The position numbers and the translations under genes were made by a program. From Clostridium magnum DSM 2767 (lineage in GTDB: Bacteria > Bacillota > Clostridia > Clostridiales > Clostridiaceae), in the NCBI RefSeq assembly GCF_001623875.1, contig NZ_LWAE01000002.1, positions 806,001 to 870,000 on the forward strand: a DNA stretch of 64,000 bases, written 5' to 3'. Shown in pieces: positions 42,762 through 51,819 of the stretch. The notes below the pieces were generated by a model that worked only from the letters and a program-made list of their open reading frames with translations, ran no database searches and was not told the DNA's origin. Position 1 is the stretch's first letter, and every line of letters begins with the position of its first letter.

Positions 42762-43508
42762 ATGAATTTTAAGGGGAAAAATATAATTGTTACAGGTGGA
42801 GCAAGTGGCATCGGAAGAGCAGTTGTTGAAGGCATAGTAGAAGGTGGAGGTCATGCTATTATTGTTGACTTAAACTTAGATGCTGCAATAAGAACAAAAG
42901 ATGAAATTAACGGAAGTGCAGTTTCAGTTTACAAAGTTGATTTGGGAAACAGTGATGAAATCCGTCGAGTATTTAATCAAATTGCAGAAAATTTTGGACA
43001 AGTTCACGGATTAATAAACAACGCAGGTATTGTAAGCACAAAGCCTTTTGTAGAAGTTGACCAGAAGGAATGGGATAAGGTGATTTCTGTTAATCTTACA
43101 GGTGTTTACGCGGCAATTAGTACATTATTTCCTTATATGCAAGCACAAAATTATGGCCGTATTGTAAATGTTGCTTCTGTTGCGGCAAAATGCGGAGGGG
43201 GGCTTTTAGGAACAAGTGTTTATGCAACTTCTAAAGCGGGAGTAATTGGTTTAACAAAAGCTATTGCTCGTGAGGGAGCAAAGTTTGGAATTGCATGTAA
43301 TGCAGTTTGTCCTAGTTTAACAATGACTGCGATGACTAAGGATATGGAAGAATCAAAAAAGAAAAAAATACTTAGTATGATTCCGCTTGGACGCGCAGCA
43401 TCACCAAAAGAAATAGCAAATGTTATATTATTTTATGCATCTGATTTAGCAAGTTTTGTTACTGGTGAAATTAGCGATGTTGATGGTGGAGTTACAATGG
43501 ATGGTTAA
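42762..43508 (+). CDS. SDR-family NAD(P)-dependent oxidoreductase
   Basis: 248 residues. Classical short-chain dehydrogenase: TGGASGIG (11-18), NNAG, and catalytic Tyr154-x3-Lys158 (YATSK). It resembles FabG and acetoin/diacetyl reductases. As the first gene of the dehydrogenase operon it may turn butanediol or another alcohol into the ketone used by the complex; that link is inferred from position only. Start ATG; the ribosome binding site AAGGGATG is weak. 45 bp before E1alpha. Confidence 0.82.
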   Translation: MNFKGKNIIVTGGASGIGRAVVEGIVEGGGHAIIVDLNLDAAIRTKDEINGSAVSVYKVDLGNSDEIRRVFNQIAENFGQVHGLINNAGIVSTKPFVEVDQKEWDKVISVNLTGVYAAISTLFPYMQAQNYGRIVNVASVAAKCGGGLLGTSVYATSKAGVIGLTKAIAREGAKFGIACNAVCPSLTMTAMTKDMEESKKKKILSMIPLGRAASPKEIANVILFYASDLASFVTGEISDVDGGVTMDG

Positions 43509-43553
43509 CTATTAGAAAAAATAGATTTATATAAAATTATGGAGGTGTAATAA

Positions 43554-44534
43554 ATGAACGCATCAAAAGAACTCGCTGCTCAATTTTATGAAACAATGTG
43601 TAAAATTCGCTACTTTGAAAATAAAGTAGAAAAATTCTTTTTAGCAGGACATATTCCTGGTTTTGTTCATCTATATACTGGTGAAGAGGCAATTGCAACA
43701 GGGATCTGCGCGGCAATGGAAAAAACAGATTATATAGAAAGTACACACCGTGGGCATGGGCATACAATTGCAAAAGGTGCAGATATCAATAGAATGATGG
43801 CTGAAATCTTTGGTAAAGAAACAGGTCTTTGTAAAGGAAAGGGAGGATCAATGCATATTGCTGATTTCTCCGTTGGTATGTTAGGAGCAAATGGTGTTGT
43901 AGGTGGTGGTTTCAATCTTGCAACTGGTGCAGCTTTAGCATGTAAAATGCTTAATAACAAACGTATTTCAGCTGTTTTTTTCGGGGATGGGGCGTCTAAC
44001 CGTGGTACGTTCCATGAAGCTGCTAATTTGGCCGCTGTTTGGAAGTTACCTGTAATCTTTGTATGCGAAATGAACTGTTGGGCATCTACTACTCCTTATA
44101 GGACAACTACTTCAGTAGAAAATATTTCTGATCGTGCAGTAGGCTATGGTATGCCTAGTGTAATTGTAGATGGAAATAATGTATTTGCTGTTTATGAAGC
44201 TGCAGTTGAGGCAGTAGAAAGAGCAAGAAAAGGAGAAGGCCCTACGTTTATTGAATGCAAAACTTATAGAATTAAAGGACATTTCGTTGGTGACCCTGAG
44301 ATGTATCGTACAAAAGAAGAGGTTAAAGAAATTTTTGAAACTACAGATCCATTGAAAAAATTTGCAGAACGTGTTCTTAAAGATGGATTAATGAGTGAAG
44401 ATGAGCTTGCAGCAATTAGAGAAAAGTGTGAAAAAGTTATTGAAGATTCAGTGGAATTTGCAGAAAGATCTCCTTACCCAGATGAATCTGAATTATTCAA
44501 TGACTTATATGTAGGAGGTGGGCTTAATGCGTAA
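43554..44534 (+). CDS. acoA: thiamine-diphosphate dehydrogenase E1 alpha subunit (acetoin/pyruvate type)
   Basis: 326 residues behind GGAGGTG. TPP motif GDGASNRG (Gly144, Asp145) ending at N in VFVCEMNCW, plus ESTHRGHGHTIAKG and RIKGHFVGDPE. The family includes pyruvate dehydrogenase and acetoin dehydrogenase E1alpha; the sequence look and the operon order (E1a-E1b-E2-lipoyl-E3) are those of the clostridial aco operon, but pyruvate cannot be excluded. It forms a heterotetramer with the next product. Coupled to it by an 8-bp overlap. Confidence 0.85.
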   Translation: MNASKELAAQFYETMCKIRYFENKVEKFFLAGHIPGFVHLYTGEEAIATGICAAMEKTDYIESTHRGHGHTIAKGADINRMMAEIFGKETGLCKGKGGSMHIADFSVGMLGANGVVGGGFNLATGAALACKMLNNKRISAVFFGDGASNRGTFHEAANLAAVWKLPVIFVCEMNCWASTTPYRTTTSVENISDRAVGYGMPSVIVDGNNVFAVYEAAVEAVERARKGEGPTFIECKTYRIKGHFVGDPEMYRTKEEVKEIFETTDPLKKFAERVLKDGLMSEDELAAIREKCEKVIEDSVEFAERSPYPDESELFNDLYVGGGLNA

Positions 44535-45501
44535 AATTACTTTTTCAGAAGCAACTCGAGAAGCAATGGCAGAGGAAATGGAAAAGGACCCTACAATATT
44601 TATAATGGGTGAAGATTTAGCAAGACAAGGTGGTATTTTTGGTCAGTTTAGAGGATTACCAGAGCAGTTCCCTGGACGAGTCATTGACACTCCGATTTCA
44701 GAAACAGCTATCATAGGTGGTGGTGTTGGTGCAGCACTAGCAGGAATGCGTCCAGTAGTTGATATGCACTTTGCAGACTTTATTGGGGTTGCAATGGATG
44801 AAATTTTTAACCAGATGGCAAAGGTTAGATATATGTTTGGTGGCCAGGCAAAAGTGCCTCTAGTCTTAAGAGCTCCAGATGGTATGACAATTCAGGGAGC
44901 GGCACAACATTCTCAAAGCGTTGAGGCTTGGTTTATGCATATTCCAGGTATAAAAGTTGTAACACCTTCGAATCCTGCTGATGCAAAGGCATTATTAAAG
45001 GCAGCTATTCGTGATGATAACCCAGTTTTATATTTTGAAAACAAAATTCTATATAAAGAATATGGCGAAGTACCTGAAAAGGACGCTGATGAAATTTTAG
45101 AGATTGGAAAAGCAAAGGTAGTTAGTGAAGGAACAGATTGTACAATTGTTTCCTATTCTATTGGAATGAAGAATGCTATTGCTGCTGCAAAGCAACTTGA
45201 AAAAGAAGGAATTAGTTGTGAAGTAATAGATCTTATTACAATTTCTCCTCTTGATAAGGATACAATAATTAATTCTGTTAAGAAGACCCACAGACTTTGC
45301 ATTGCCCATGAGGCAGTTCGTCAGGGTGGTGTAGGAGCGGAAATTTCTGCACTTGTAGCTGAGGAAGCTTTGGATTACTTGGATGCACCAATACTTCGTT
45401 ATGGGGCACCTTTTGTACCTTGTCCTTTTGCACCAACCCTTGAAAAATTGGTTAGAATACATCCTGAAGACCTTGTTAAGGGCATCAAGGGCATGTTTTA
45501 A
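44527..45501 (+). CDS. acoB: thiamine-diphosphate dehydrogenase E1 beta subunit
   Basis: 324 residues from the ATG at 44527, preceded by TAGGAGGTGG; a GTG at 44518 sits in that site and is rejected. The transketolase-like pyrimidine domain has MGEDLARQGGIFGQFRG and DTPISETAIIGGGVGAALAG; the C-terminal domain shows IDLITISPLDKDTI and HEAVRQGGVGAEI. It completes the E1 active site with the alpha subunit. The gene overlaps acoA by 8 bp. Confidence 0.88.
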   Translation: MRKITFSEATREAMAEEMEKDPTIFIMGEDLARQGGIFGQFRGLPEQFPGRVIDTPISETAIIGGGVGAALAGMRPVVDMHFADFIGVAMDEIFNQMAKVRYMFGGQAKVPLVLRAPDGMTIQGAAQHSQSVEAWFMHIPGIKVVTPSNPADAKALLKAAIRDDNPVLYFENKILYKEYGEVPEKDADEILEIGKAKVVSEGTDCTIVSYSIGMKNAIAAAKQLEKEGISCEVIDLITISPLDKDTIINSVKKTHRLCIAHEAVRQGGVGAEISALVAEEALDYLDAPILRYGAPFVPCPFAPTLEKLVRIHPEDLVKGIKGMF

Positions 45502-45527
45502 ATTTATATAGTTAGGGGGAATAAAAC

Positions 45528-46865
45528 ATGGCAAATATTGTTGTGATGCCAAAGCTAGGTTTAACTATGACTGAAGGTGTAATTGCAAAATGGTATAAAA
45601 ATGTTGGTGACAGGGTTGAAAAAGGAGAAACACTTTTTGAAGTTACTACAGATAAACTTACCAATGAAATTGAAAGTGAATATAGCGGCGTTGTTTTAAA
45701 ACTTTGTGCTGAAGAGGGAGACAGCATTTCCTGTACAGATCCAGTAGCATATATAGGAGAAGCAGGAGAACAAATTAAAGGTACTGGTATTACAGCTGAC
45801 GAGGATATCAATGATGAAGAGAAAATAATTGAAGTTGAAAAATCAGAAACTGCAGTAAAGACAAAAAGAGAAAAAGGAAGCTATGTATTGGCTTCTCCTT
45901 TAGCAAAAAAAATGGCTAGAGAAAAGGGTTATGATTTAGGACATATTGAAGGAACAGGTCCTAATGGAAGAATTGTTGCAAAAGATGTGGAGAGTTATAC
46001 GACTGGAAAGAATGTTAAACTCTCTCCTACTGCAGCAAAAATAGCAAAGGAATTTGATGTTGATGTTGAAGCTTTGTATCAGGGGGAACGACTAATGAAA
46101 TCAGACATCTTAGATTCTATGAAGCCTACCGAAACTTCCAAATCAGAAATTGAGATTCTAAATGTAGATGCTGCTCAAGTTGAAGAGACCATGAAATTAA
46201 CTCCAATGAGAAAAACTATTGCTTCACGTATGAGTGAAAGTTGGTCAACTTCACCTAGAGTTACTTACAACAAAGCGATTGATACAAGTGCAATGAAAGA
46301 ACTACGTTCAAAAATTGGTCCTACTCTTAAAGATAGCAGCATTAAGCTTACATTTAACCATATATTAATGAAGGTTTGCGCTAAGGTGCTTATGGAGATG
46401 CCAACAATTAATGCAAGTTTAAGTGGTGATACATTGATACTCCATCCACATGCTAATATTGGTCTTGCTGTTGGATTGGACTCAGGATTATTAGTGCCAA
46501 ATGTAAAAAACTGTGATATTAAGTCTCTATCACAAATTGCTGTTGAGACAGAAAGATGCATTGCTGCTGCTCGTGATGGAAAATTAACAATGGATGATTT
46601 GGTAGGCGGTACCTTTACTATCACTAATTTAGGTGCATATGGTGTTTCGACATTTTCACCAATTATAAATCAACCTGAATTAGCTATTTTAGGTGTGGGT
46701 GCTATCGCAGATACACCGGTTGTTGTTAATGGTGAAATTGTGATTAGGCCAATGATGAATTTGAGTTTGACTGCTGATCACAGAATAATTGATGGATTGC
46801 TTGCAGCAAAATTCCTTAAACGTATTACAGAATATTTGGAAAATCCATACATGCTGTTGGTATAG
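45528..46865 (+). CDS. acoC: dihydrolipoyl acyltransferase E2
   Basis: 445 residues behind AGGGGG. Lipoyl domain (1-79) with lipoylated Lys43 in VTTDKLTNEIE; a Thr/Glu linker; a peripheral-subunit-binding domain (about 121-158, ASPLAKKMAREKGYDL and GTGPNGRI); a second similar helical segment (162-197, LSPTAAKIAKEFDVDVEALY) without the GTGP loop; and the catalytic domain with LTADHRIIDG (His418, Asp422). It forms the complex core and passes the acyl group to CoA. The double binding domain is unusual. A hairpin follows the gene. Confidence 0.9.
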   Translation: MANIVVMPKLGLTMTEGVIAKWYKNVGDRVEKGETLFEVTTDKLTNEIESEYSGVVLKLCAEEGDSISCTDPVAYIGEAGEQIKGTGITADEDINDEEKIIEVEKSETAVKTKREKGSYVLASPLAKKMAREKGYDLGHIEGTGPNGRIVAKDVESYTTGKNVKLSPTAAKIAKEFDVDVEALYQGERLMKSDILDSMKPTETSKSEIEILNVDAAQVEETMKLTPMRKTIASRMSESWSTSPRVTYNKAIDTSAMKELRSKIGPTLKDSSIKLTFNHILMKVCAKVLMEMPTINASLSGDTLILHPHANIGLAVGLDSGLLVPNVKNCDIKSLSQIAVETERCIAAARDGKLTMDDLVGGTFTITNLGAYGVSTFSPIINQPELAILGVGAIADTPVVVNGEIVIRPMMNLSLTADHRIIDGLLAAKFLKRITEYLENPYMLLV

Positions 46866-46895
46866 CATTTTAAGAATTAAAAAATAAAAGTAAAA

Positions 46896-46947
46896 AGTGA
46901 CCCGCAAAAGTAGAAGTATGCTTTGTATTGCGGGTTCACTGTTTTTA
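46896..46947 (+). terminator. intra-operon terminator/attenuator E2-E3
   Basis: 12-bp stem with one bulge (46896-46907 with 46928-46940), then GTTTTTA. It would lower E3 relative to E2 or give E3 a separate unit. Confidence 0.65.
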
Positions 46948-46995
46948 TGAAAGTGAAACTTGAATGGAAAAATAATATTAAAGGGGTTGAGTAAT

Positions 46996-48708
46996 ATGGC
47001 CATTAAAGTCCTTATGCCAAAGCTTGGTTTAACCATGACAGAAGGGGTTATTGCAAAATGGTACAAGAAAGTAGGAGATTCAGTAAAGGCTGGGGAAACT
47101 CTTTTTGAAGTTACTACAGATAAACTTACTAATGAAATTGAATCAGACTACAGTGGAATTATATTGAAACTATGTGCAGATGAGGGGGATGCTGTATCTT
47201 GTACAGAAGCAGTTGCTTATATAGGCCAGGCAGGAGAAAAAATAGAGGACGAAGTGTTTGATGAAAATGAAAAAGGAGAAAAGACGGCAAAAGAAGTTGA
47301 TAAAGAAGCAGGAAAAATTAGTGAGGAAATCAACGTTGTTGTAATTGGTGGAGGTCCGGGGGGATATGTGGCAGGTATTAGAGCGGCACAGTTAGGAGCT
47401 AAAGTTACTTTAATTGAAAAGAGCAAAATGGGCGGAACCTGCTTAAATGTTGGATGCATTCCTACAAAAGCATTGCTACATAGCGCAGATGTTTATACAG
47501 AAGCAAAAAATGCTGCAAAGGTTGGTATTAAGACCACAGTTACTGTGGATTGGAAAAAGGTCCAATCTCATAAGAATAAGATTTCAAGTGGACTTTCAAA
47601 GGGTGTAGCAGGATTAATGGCAGCAAATAACATTAAGGTTCTAGAAGGAACAGCCGAGTTTGTAAATTCTTCTACATTAAAGATTGTAAAGACAAATGGT
47701 GTAGAAGAGACTGTTGTGGCAGATAAAATTATTGTGGCATCGGGATCTATATCTGAAATGCCTCAAATACCAGGAATCAACAGTAAAAACTGTATAGACA
47801 GCACAGGAGCATTGGAGCTTCCGGAAATTCCAAAATCAATGGTGGTTATAGGTGGAGGTGTTATCGGCATTGAGTTAGCATCTCTATACAGTACATTTGG
47901 TACAAAGGTAATAGTAATAGAACAGCTGCCTAAATTATTATCCTTAATGGATCAAGAATTAGCAGGAATTATTGAGAAAAAACTTACTGCTTCTGGCATT
48001 GAAATTTATAAAGAAACTCAGGTACTTTCAATAGAAGATTCTTCTGAAGGGGTTAGGGTGAGGGTATATGTAAAGGAAAATGAAATGTGCTTTGAAGCAG
48101 AAAAAGTTGTTGTGGCAGTAGGTAGGTGTGCTTATACAGAAGCTTTGAAGCTTGAAAATGCAGGAATTGCTAACGACGAAGGGGCTATAAGAGTAAACAG
48201 CAAACAACAGACTAGTGTAGCAAATATTTATGCAGTGGGTGACTGTTTAGGAAAAGAAATGCTTGCTCACATTGCTTCAGCACAGGGTGAGGTTGCAGCT
48301 GAAAATGTTATGGGGATTGAATCTATTTATAATGAAAAGACAAATCCTTTCTGTGTTTATACAAATCCAGAATTTGCAGGAGTGGGTCTCACAGAAGAAA
48401 AAGCAAAAGAAAGGAAGATTGACTATTTGGTAGGAAAGTTCCCACTAATCGCAAATGGTAAATCAAAGATTATGGGATGTTCAGAGGGGATGATAAAGAT
48501 TATTGTGGATTCAAAATACAAAGAAATTTTGGGAGTTCACATTGTTGGACCACGTGCTACAGATCTAATTACAGAGGGTGCACTGGCAATCCGTCTTGAA
48601 GCTACTATTGATGAGTTAATATCCACCATTCATGCACATCCTACAGTTGGAGAGGCAGTGAAAGAGGCAGCTTTAGCTATTGAAAAGCGTGCAATTCATT
48701 TCAAATAG
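46996..48708 (+). CDS. acoL: dihydrolipoyl dehydrogenase E3 with N-terminal lipoyl domain
   Basis: 570 residues from the ATG at 46996, behind AAGGGG; an upstream in-frame start at 46960 has no ribosome binding site. Lipoyl domain (1-80, Lys43 in VTTDKLTNEIE), an acidic linker, then the flavoprotein: FAD motif IGGGPGGYVAG, redox disulfide GGTCLNVGC (Cys149, Cys154), NAD motif IGGGVIGIELASLY and the active-site HAHPTVGEAVKEA near the C-terminus. It reoxidises dihydrolipoamide with NAD+. Lipoyl-E3 fusions are known in acetoin dehydrogenase of C. magnum. The domain differs from the E2 lipoyl domain at only 15 of 79 positions. Confidence 0.92.
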   Translation: MAIKVLMPKLGLTMTEGVIAKWYKKVGDSVKAGETLFEVTTDKLTNEIESDYSGIILKLCADEGDAVSCTEAVAYIGQAGEKIEDEVFDENEKGEKTAKEVDKEAGKISEEINVVVIGGGPGGYVAGIRAAQLGAKVTLIEKSKMGGTCLNVGCIPTKALLHSADVYTEAKNAAKVGIKTTVTVDWKKVQSHKNKISSGLSKGVAGLMAANNIKVLEGTAEFVNSSTLKIVKTNGVEETVVADKIIVASGSISEMPQIPGINSKNCIDSTGALELPEIPKSMVVIGGGVIGIELASLYSTFGTKVIVIEQLPKLLSLMDQELAGIIEKKLTASGIEIYKETQVLSIEDSSEGVRVRVYVKENEMCFEAEKVVVAVGRCAYTEALKLENAGIANDEGAIRVNSKQQTSVANIYAVGDCLGKEMLAHIASAQGEVAAENVMGIESIYNEKTNPFCVYTNPEFAGVGLTEEKAKERKIDYLVGKFPLIANGKSKIMGCSEGMIKIIVDSKYKEILGVHIVGPRATDLITEGALAIRLEATIDELISTIHAHPTVGEAVKEAALAIEKRAIHFK

Positions 48709-48965
48709 AAATATTAAAAAAATAGGTCAATTAACTATACACCTTATTAAATTACTTTTAATAAAGTGTATTATGTATTTTGAATTTTGTATTTACATAA
48801 ATAGGTTTTTTAAGTATAATATTAGTATATATTTTATCATAATTAGATACTTTATACAATTTTAGAGTTTTTAATTTACTTTTGTGTCAGAAAATTACCT
48901 GTTAAAAATGTTGTGATTTTCTAAAAAGAGAAATCTTAAATAATTTAAAAATGAGGTTATGAATT
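48709..48965. other. 257-bp gap before the GntR gene
   Basis: AT-rich. On the minus strand 48769-48797 reads as a loose copy of the AAATACAAAAT heptad motif found at the two promoters. No terminator for the operon was seen clearly. Confidence 0.4.
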
Positions 48966-49607
48966 ATGGATCAACCACAGTCATTGCTTGAATTTGCCCT
49001 TACAAAAATACGTGATAATATACAAAGTGGAAAATATCCACCAGGTTCGAAGCTTTCTTCAAAGGATATTTCAGAAGAGTTAGGTATTAGCCGTACGCCT
49101 ATAAATGCCGCAATTAACCGACTAGTTGCAGAAGGATTGGCTGAAGCAATTCCACGACGTGGTAACATTGTAACCCAACTGTCGGCAAAAAAGGTTAACG
49201 ATATTGCAGATGTACGTACTATGATAGAAACTCATGCTGCTAAAGTTGCTGTTAAGAATGTAGAAAAGCACCCAGAGATTATTTCAGAAATGGAATCATT
49301 ACTAGAAGAGTTCGAAAATATTGGGGATGAAGATTTCAGTATTGCTACAAAATTGGAATCTAGATTTCATACACTCTTGGTTATGCTCTCTGAAAATGAT
49401 CAACTAATAAAGCTTTTTCAGATTAACTGGAGTGTAGGAGCATTATATCATGTGCATAGATATTCAAAAATACCACTTTCATACCAATATAAATCATTTA
49501 ATAAGGGGCATAGAAAAATTGTTAAGCTTCTTAAAGAAAAAGATGCGGAAGAGCTTTGTAGCTTTGTAGAAGAACATCTTGCTGTATGCTACGATTTTAG
49601 AAAGTAG
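48966..49607 (+). CDS. GntR-family (FadR subfamily) transcriptional regulator
   Basis: 213 residues. N-terminal winged helix (PPGSKLSSKDISEELGISRTPINAAINRLVAEGLAEAIPRRG) and a C-terminal all-helical FCD ligand domain with a metal-site-like E-x3-RFH segment (LESRFHTLLV) and a late EEHL. FCD proteins sense small acids and repress or activate nearby catabolic genes. Lying between the dehydrogenase operon and lipA-lplA, it is the natural candidate to control both. A long terminator follows. Confidence 0.87.
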   Translation: MDQPQSLLEFALTKIRDNIQSGKYPPGSKLSSKDISEELGISRTPINAAINRLVAEGLAEAIPRRGNIVTQLSAKKVNDIADVRTMIETHAAKVAVKNVEKHPEIISEMESLLEEFENIGDEDFSIATKLESRFHTLLVMLSENDQLIKLFQINWSVGALYHVHRYSKIPLSYQYKSFNKGHRKIVKLLKEKDAEELCSFVEEHLAVCYDFRK

Positions 49608-49673
49608 TCATAGGATAAAGTTATTTGAAATTTCCTGGATTTATACTATGAAAATATAAAATTTTCTTAATTT

Positions 49674-49721
49674 AAAATATTACTAGCCCTTATGAAAAAT
49701 CATAAGGGCTAGTAATATTTT
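49674..49721. terminator. 22-bp perfect terminator hairpin
   Basis: Arms 49674-49695 and 49700-49721 are perfect complements with an AAAA loop and A/T flanks. Ends gntR. Confidence 0.9.
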
Positions 49722-49792
49722 AAAAAGAAGTATTAGAAGAAAGAGAACTAAGTGTAATTGTTCATAATATAAAATATTCAGAAAATTAAGGT

Positions 49793-49821
49793 TGATTGTA
49801 AGCATTTGGTATGTTATAATT
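49793..49821 (+). promoter_or_regulatory. promoter of lipA-lplA
   Basis: TTGATT (49793-49798), 17-bp spacer, TATAAT (49816-49821). The bases after the -10 box, TTAAATAT then AAAATAC repeats, are identical to those at the 42547 promoter. Confidence 0.75.
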
Positions 49822-49829
49822 TAAATATA

Positions 49830-49850
49830 AAATACAAAATACAAAATACA
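49830..49850 (+). repeat. tandem heptanucleotide repeat AAAATAC (3 units)
   Basis: Three exact AAAATAC units starting nine bases after the -10 box, the same offset as in the dehydrogenase operon. Confidence 0.8.
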
Positions 49851-49969
49851 AACAAAAATATAGATGTTGTAAAATTGGAGATAAAATATAAACTGGTTAA
49901 GTCTGTTTTATAAACAACATAGAATTGATACAAAAACTTCTCAATATAAAGCGATTGGGGGAAGTAGAT

Positions 49970-50830
49970 ATGAGTAAAGAAAAACCATATTGGCTTAAGG
50001 TAAGATATAATGAAAAGTCTGTAGCAGAGATTAACATGATTATGGACACACTAGCATTGAATACTGTATGTAAAGAGGCAAATTGTCCTAATTTGGGAGA
50101 ATGTTATAAGAGGCGCACAGCAACATTCATGATTATGGGAAATAAATGTACAAGAAACTGCAGATTTTGTAATGTGACACATGGACAACCTTTAAAGCTT
50201 GATCTGGAGGAGCCTAGCCATGTAGCTGAAGCTGTAAGACATCTCAATTTAAAGCATGTTGTAGTTACAAGTGTTACAAGAGATGATTTAAGCGATTGTG
50301 GTGCCGGACATTTTGCTAAGACCATAAAGAATATTAGAAAATTATGTCTTGATACAACAATTGAGGTATTAATACCTGACTTAAAAGGTATAGAAAGAAA
50401 CCTAGATATTGTAATTGATGCAAATCCAGATGTAATTAATCATAATATTGAAACTGTAGAGCGCTTATATGATTTGGTACGTCCAGAAGCAAATTATGAA
50501 AGATCACTATTTGTACTGAAATATGTGAAAAAAAAGGCCCCGCATATTCTAAGTAAAACGGGCATTATGGTAGGTTTAGGTGAAACTGATGAAGAAATTT
50601 ATAAAGTTATGGATGATGTCTTGGGTGTAAACGATGACATTTTTACTATTGGACAATATTTAAGACCTTCCAGTGAGCATGCAGAATTGGTAGAGTATGT
50701 TACCCCTGAAAAATTTGAAGAATATAGACAGGTAGGAATACAGAAGGGATTCAAATATATTGCTAGTAGCCCTCTTGTCAGAAGTTCTTACAAGGCAGAA
50801 GAGGCTTTAGAAGCAAGGAGGGCCAAGTAA
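49970..50830 (+). CDS. lipA: lipoyl synthase
   Basis: 286 residues from the ATG at 49970, which has GGGGGAAG upstream; an in-frame start at 49925 lacks one. Radical-SAM enzyme with the auxiliary-cluster cysteines Cys34, Cys39, Cys45 (CKEANCPNLGEC) and the SAM-cluster cysteines Cys60, Cys64, Cys67 (CTRNCRFC), plus the C-terminal RSSYKAEE motif whose serine binds the auxiliary cluster. It inserts two sulfurs into octanoyl groups on E2 and lipoyl-E3. Overlaps lplA by one base. Confidence 0.94.
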   Translation: MSKEKPYWLKVRYNEKSVAEINMIMDTLALNTVCKEANCPNLGECYKRRTATFMIMGNKCTRNCRFCNVTHGQPLKLDLEEPSHVAEAVRHLNLKHVVVTSVTRDDLSDCGAGHFAKTIKNIRKLCLDTTIEVLIPDLKGIERNLDIVIDANPDVINHNIETVERLYDLVRPEANYERSLFVLKYVKKKAPHILSKTGIMVGLGETDEEIYKVMDDVLGVNDDIFTIGQYLRPSSEHAELVEYVTPEKFEEYRQVGIQKGFKYIASSPLVRSSYKAEEALEARRAK

Positions 50831-51819
50831 TGGTTTATATAGAAAGTGATTCAACAAGTCCATATTTTAATTTTGCTCTTGAGCAATATTTAATGAAGGA
50901 AAAGGATTTGGAAGATAACGAAATATTTATGCTTTGGAGAACAAATCCTACAGTTATGGTGGGAAGGTATCAAAACACTATAGAAGAGATTAATGAAAAG
51001 TATGTAAAAGAAAATGGTGTAAATGTTGTGAGACGTGTTTCTGGGGGAGGAACAATTTATACCGATATGAATGGGTGGCAATATAGTTTTATTAACAAGA
51101 ATTATAAGGTAAGTTCTATTGATTTTAAAGCCTTCACATTACCAATTATAGAGGCACTAGAAAAACAGGATGTAAATGCATATTTTAACAGCAGAAATGA
51201 TTTGTTAATTGGTGGGAGAAAATTTTCTGGTAATGCCCAATATATTAAAGGTGATCGCATACTTCATCACGGTTCTATTTTGTTTAATACAGATATTAAG
51301 GCTATGGTTGAAAGTATAACCGTTGCAGATGAAAAAATAATTTCAAAGGGCATAAAGTCAGTAAGGGAGAGAGTAACAAATGTTGCTGAACATTTAAATA
51401 AAAATATAGATTGTATTGGGTTTAGAGACATTATGCTTGAGAGTTTGCTTCAAGGCAGGAAGAATATCTACAAATTGAATGAGTATGATATTAGGCGTAT
51501 TAATGAAATTGCAAAAGAAAAATTTGAATCATGGGAATGGAATTACGGAAACTCTCCGAAATTTAATATAACTAAATGGGGAAGGTTTCTTGGGGGTAAA
51601 GTGGAATTTAGGCTTGATGTGGAAAAAGGAATCATAAAAAACTGCAAAATTTATGGTGATTTTTTTGGAATAGGAGAAATCAATATGATTTCAAAAGCAC
51701 TTTGTGGGTGCAAATATGAAAAGAAAAGTATTGAAAATATATTAAAAGAAATTGAAGTTGAAAGACATTTCTATAAGATATCAAGAGACCAGATTTTAGA
51801 TTGCATTATTACTAATTAA
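50830..51819 (+). CDS. lplA: lipoate-protein ligase A
   Basis: 329 residues; starts within the TAATG overlap with lipA. Biotin/lipoyl transferase motifs RRVSGGGTIYTDMNG, the lysine segment DLLIGGRKFSGNAQY and HHGSILFNTD are present, and a C-terminal accessory domain follows. It attaches free lipoate (or octanoate) to the lipoyl domains of E2 and E3. Together with LipA it supplies the cofactor of the upstream complex. Confidence 0.93.
   Translation: MVYIESDSTSPYFNFALEQYLMKEKDLEDNEIFMLWRTNPTVMVGRYQNTIEEINEKYVKENGVNVVRRVSGGGTIYTDMNGWQYSFINKNYKVSSIDFKAFTLPIIEALEKQDVNAYFNSRNDLLIGGRKFSGNAQYIKGDRILHHGSILFNTDIKAMVESITVADEKIISKGIKSVRERVTNVAEHLNKNIDCIGFRDIMLESLLQGRKNIYKLNEYDIRRINEIAKEKFESWEWNYGNSPKFNITKWGRFLGGKVEFRLDVEKGIIKNCKIYGDFFGIGEINMISKALCGCKYEKKSIENILKEIEVERHFYKISRDQILDCIITN

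Larger units (their letters stand above)
49608..49969. other. 362-bp gap: terminator and lipA promoter
   Basis: Holds the 22-bp terminator (49674-49721), the lipA promoter (49793-49821) and heptad repeats (49830-49850), then a 120-nt leader. No coding frame seen. Confidence 0.65.
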
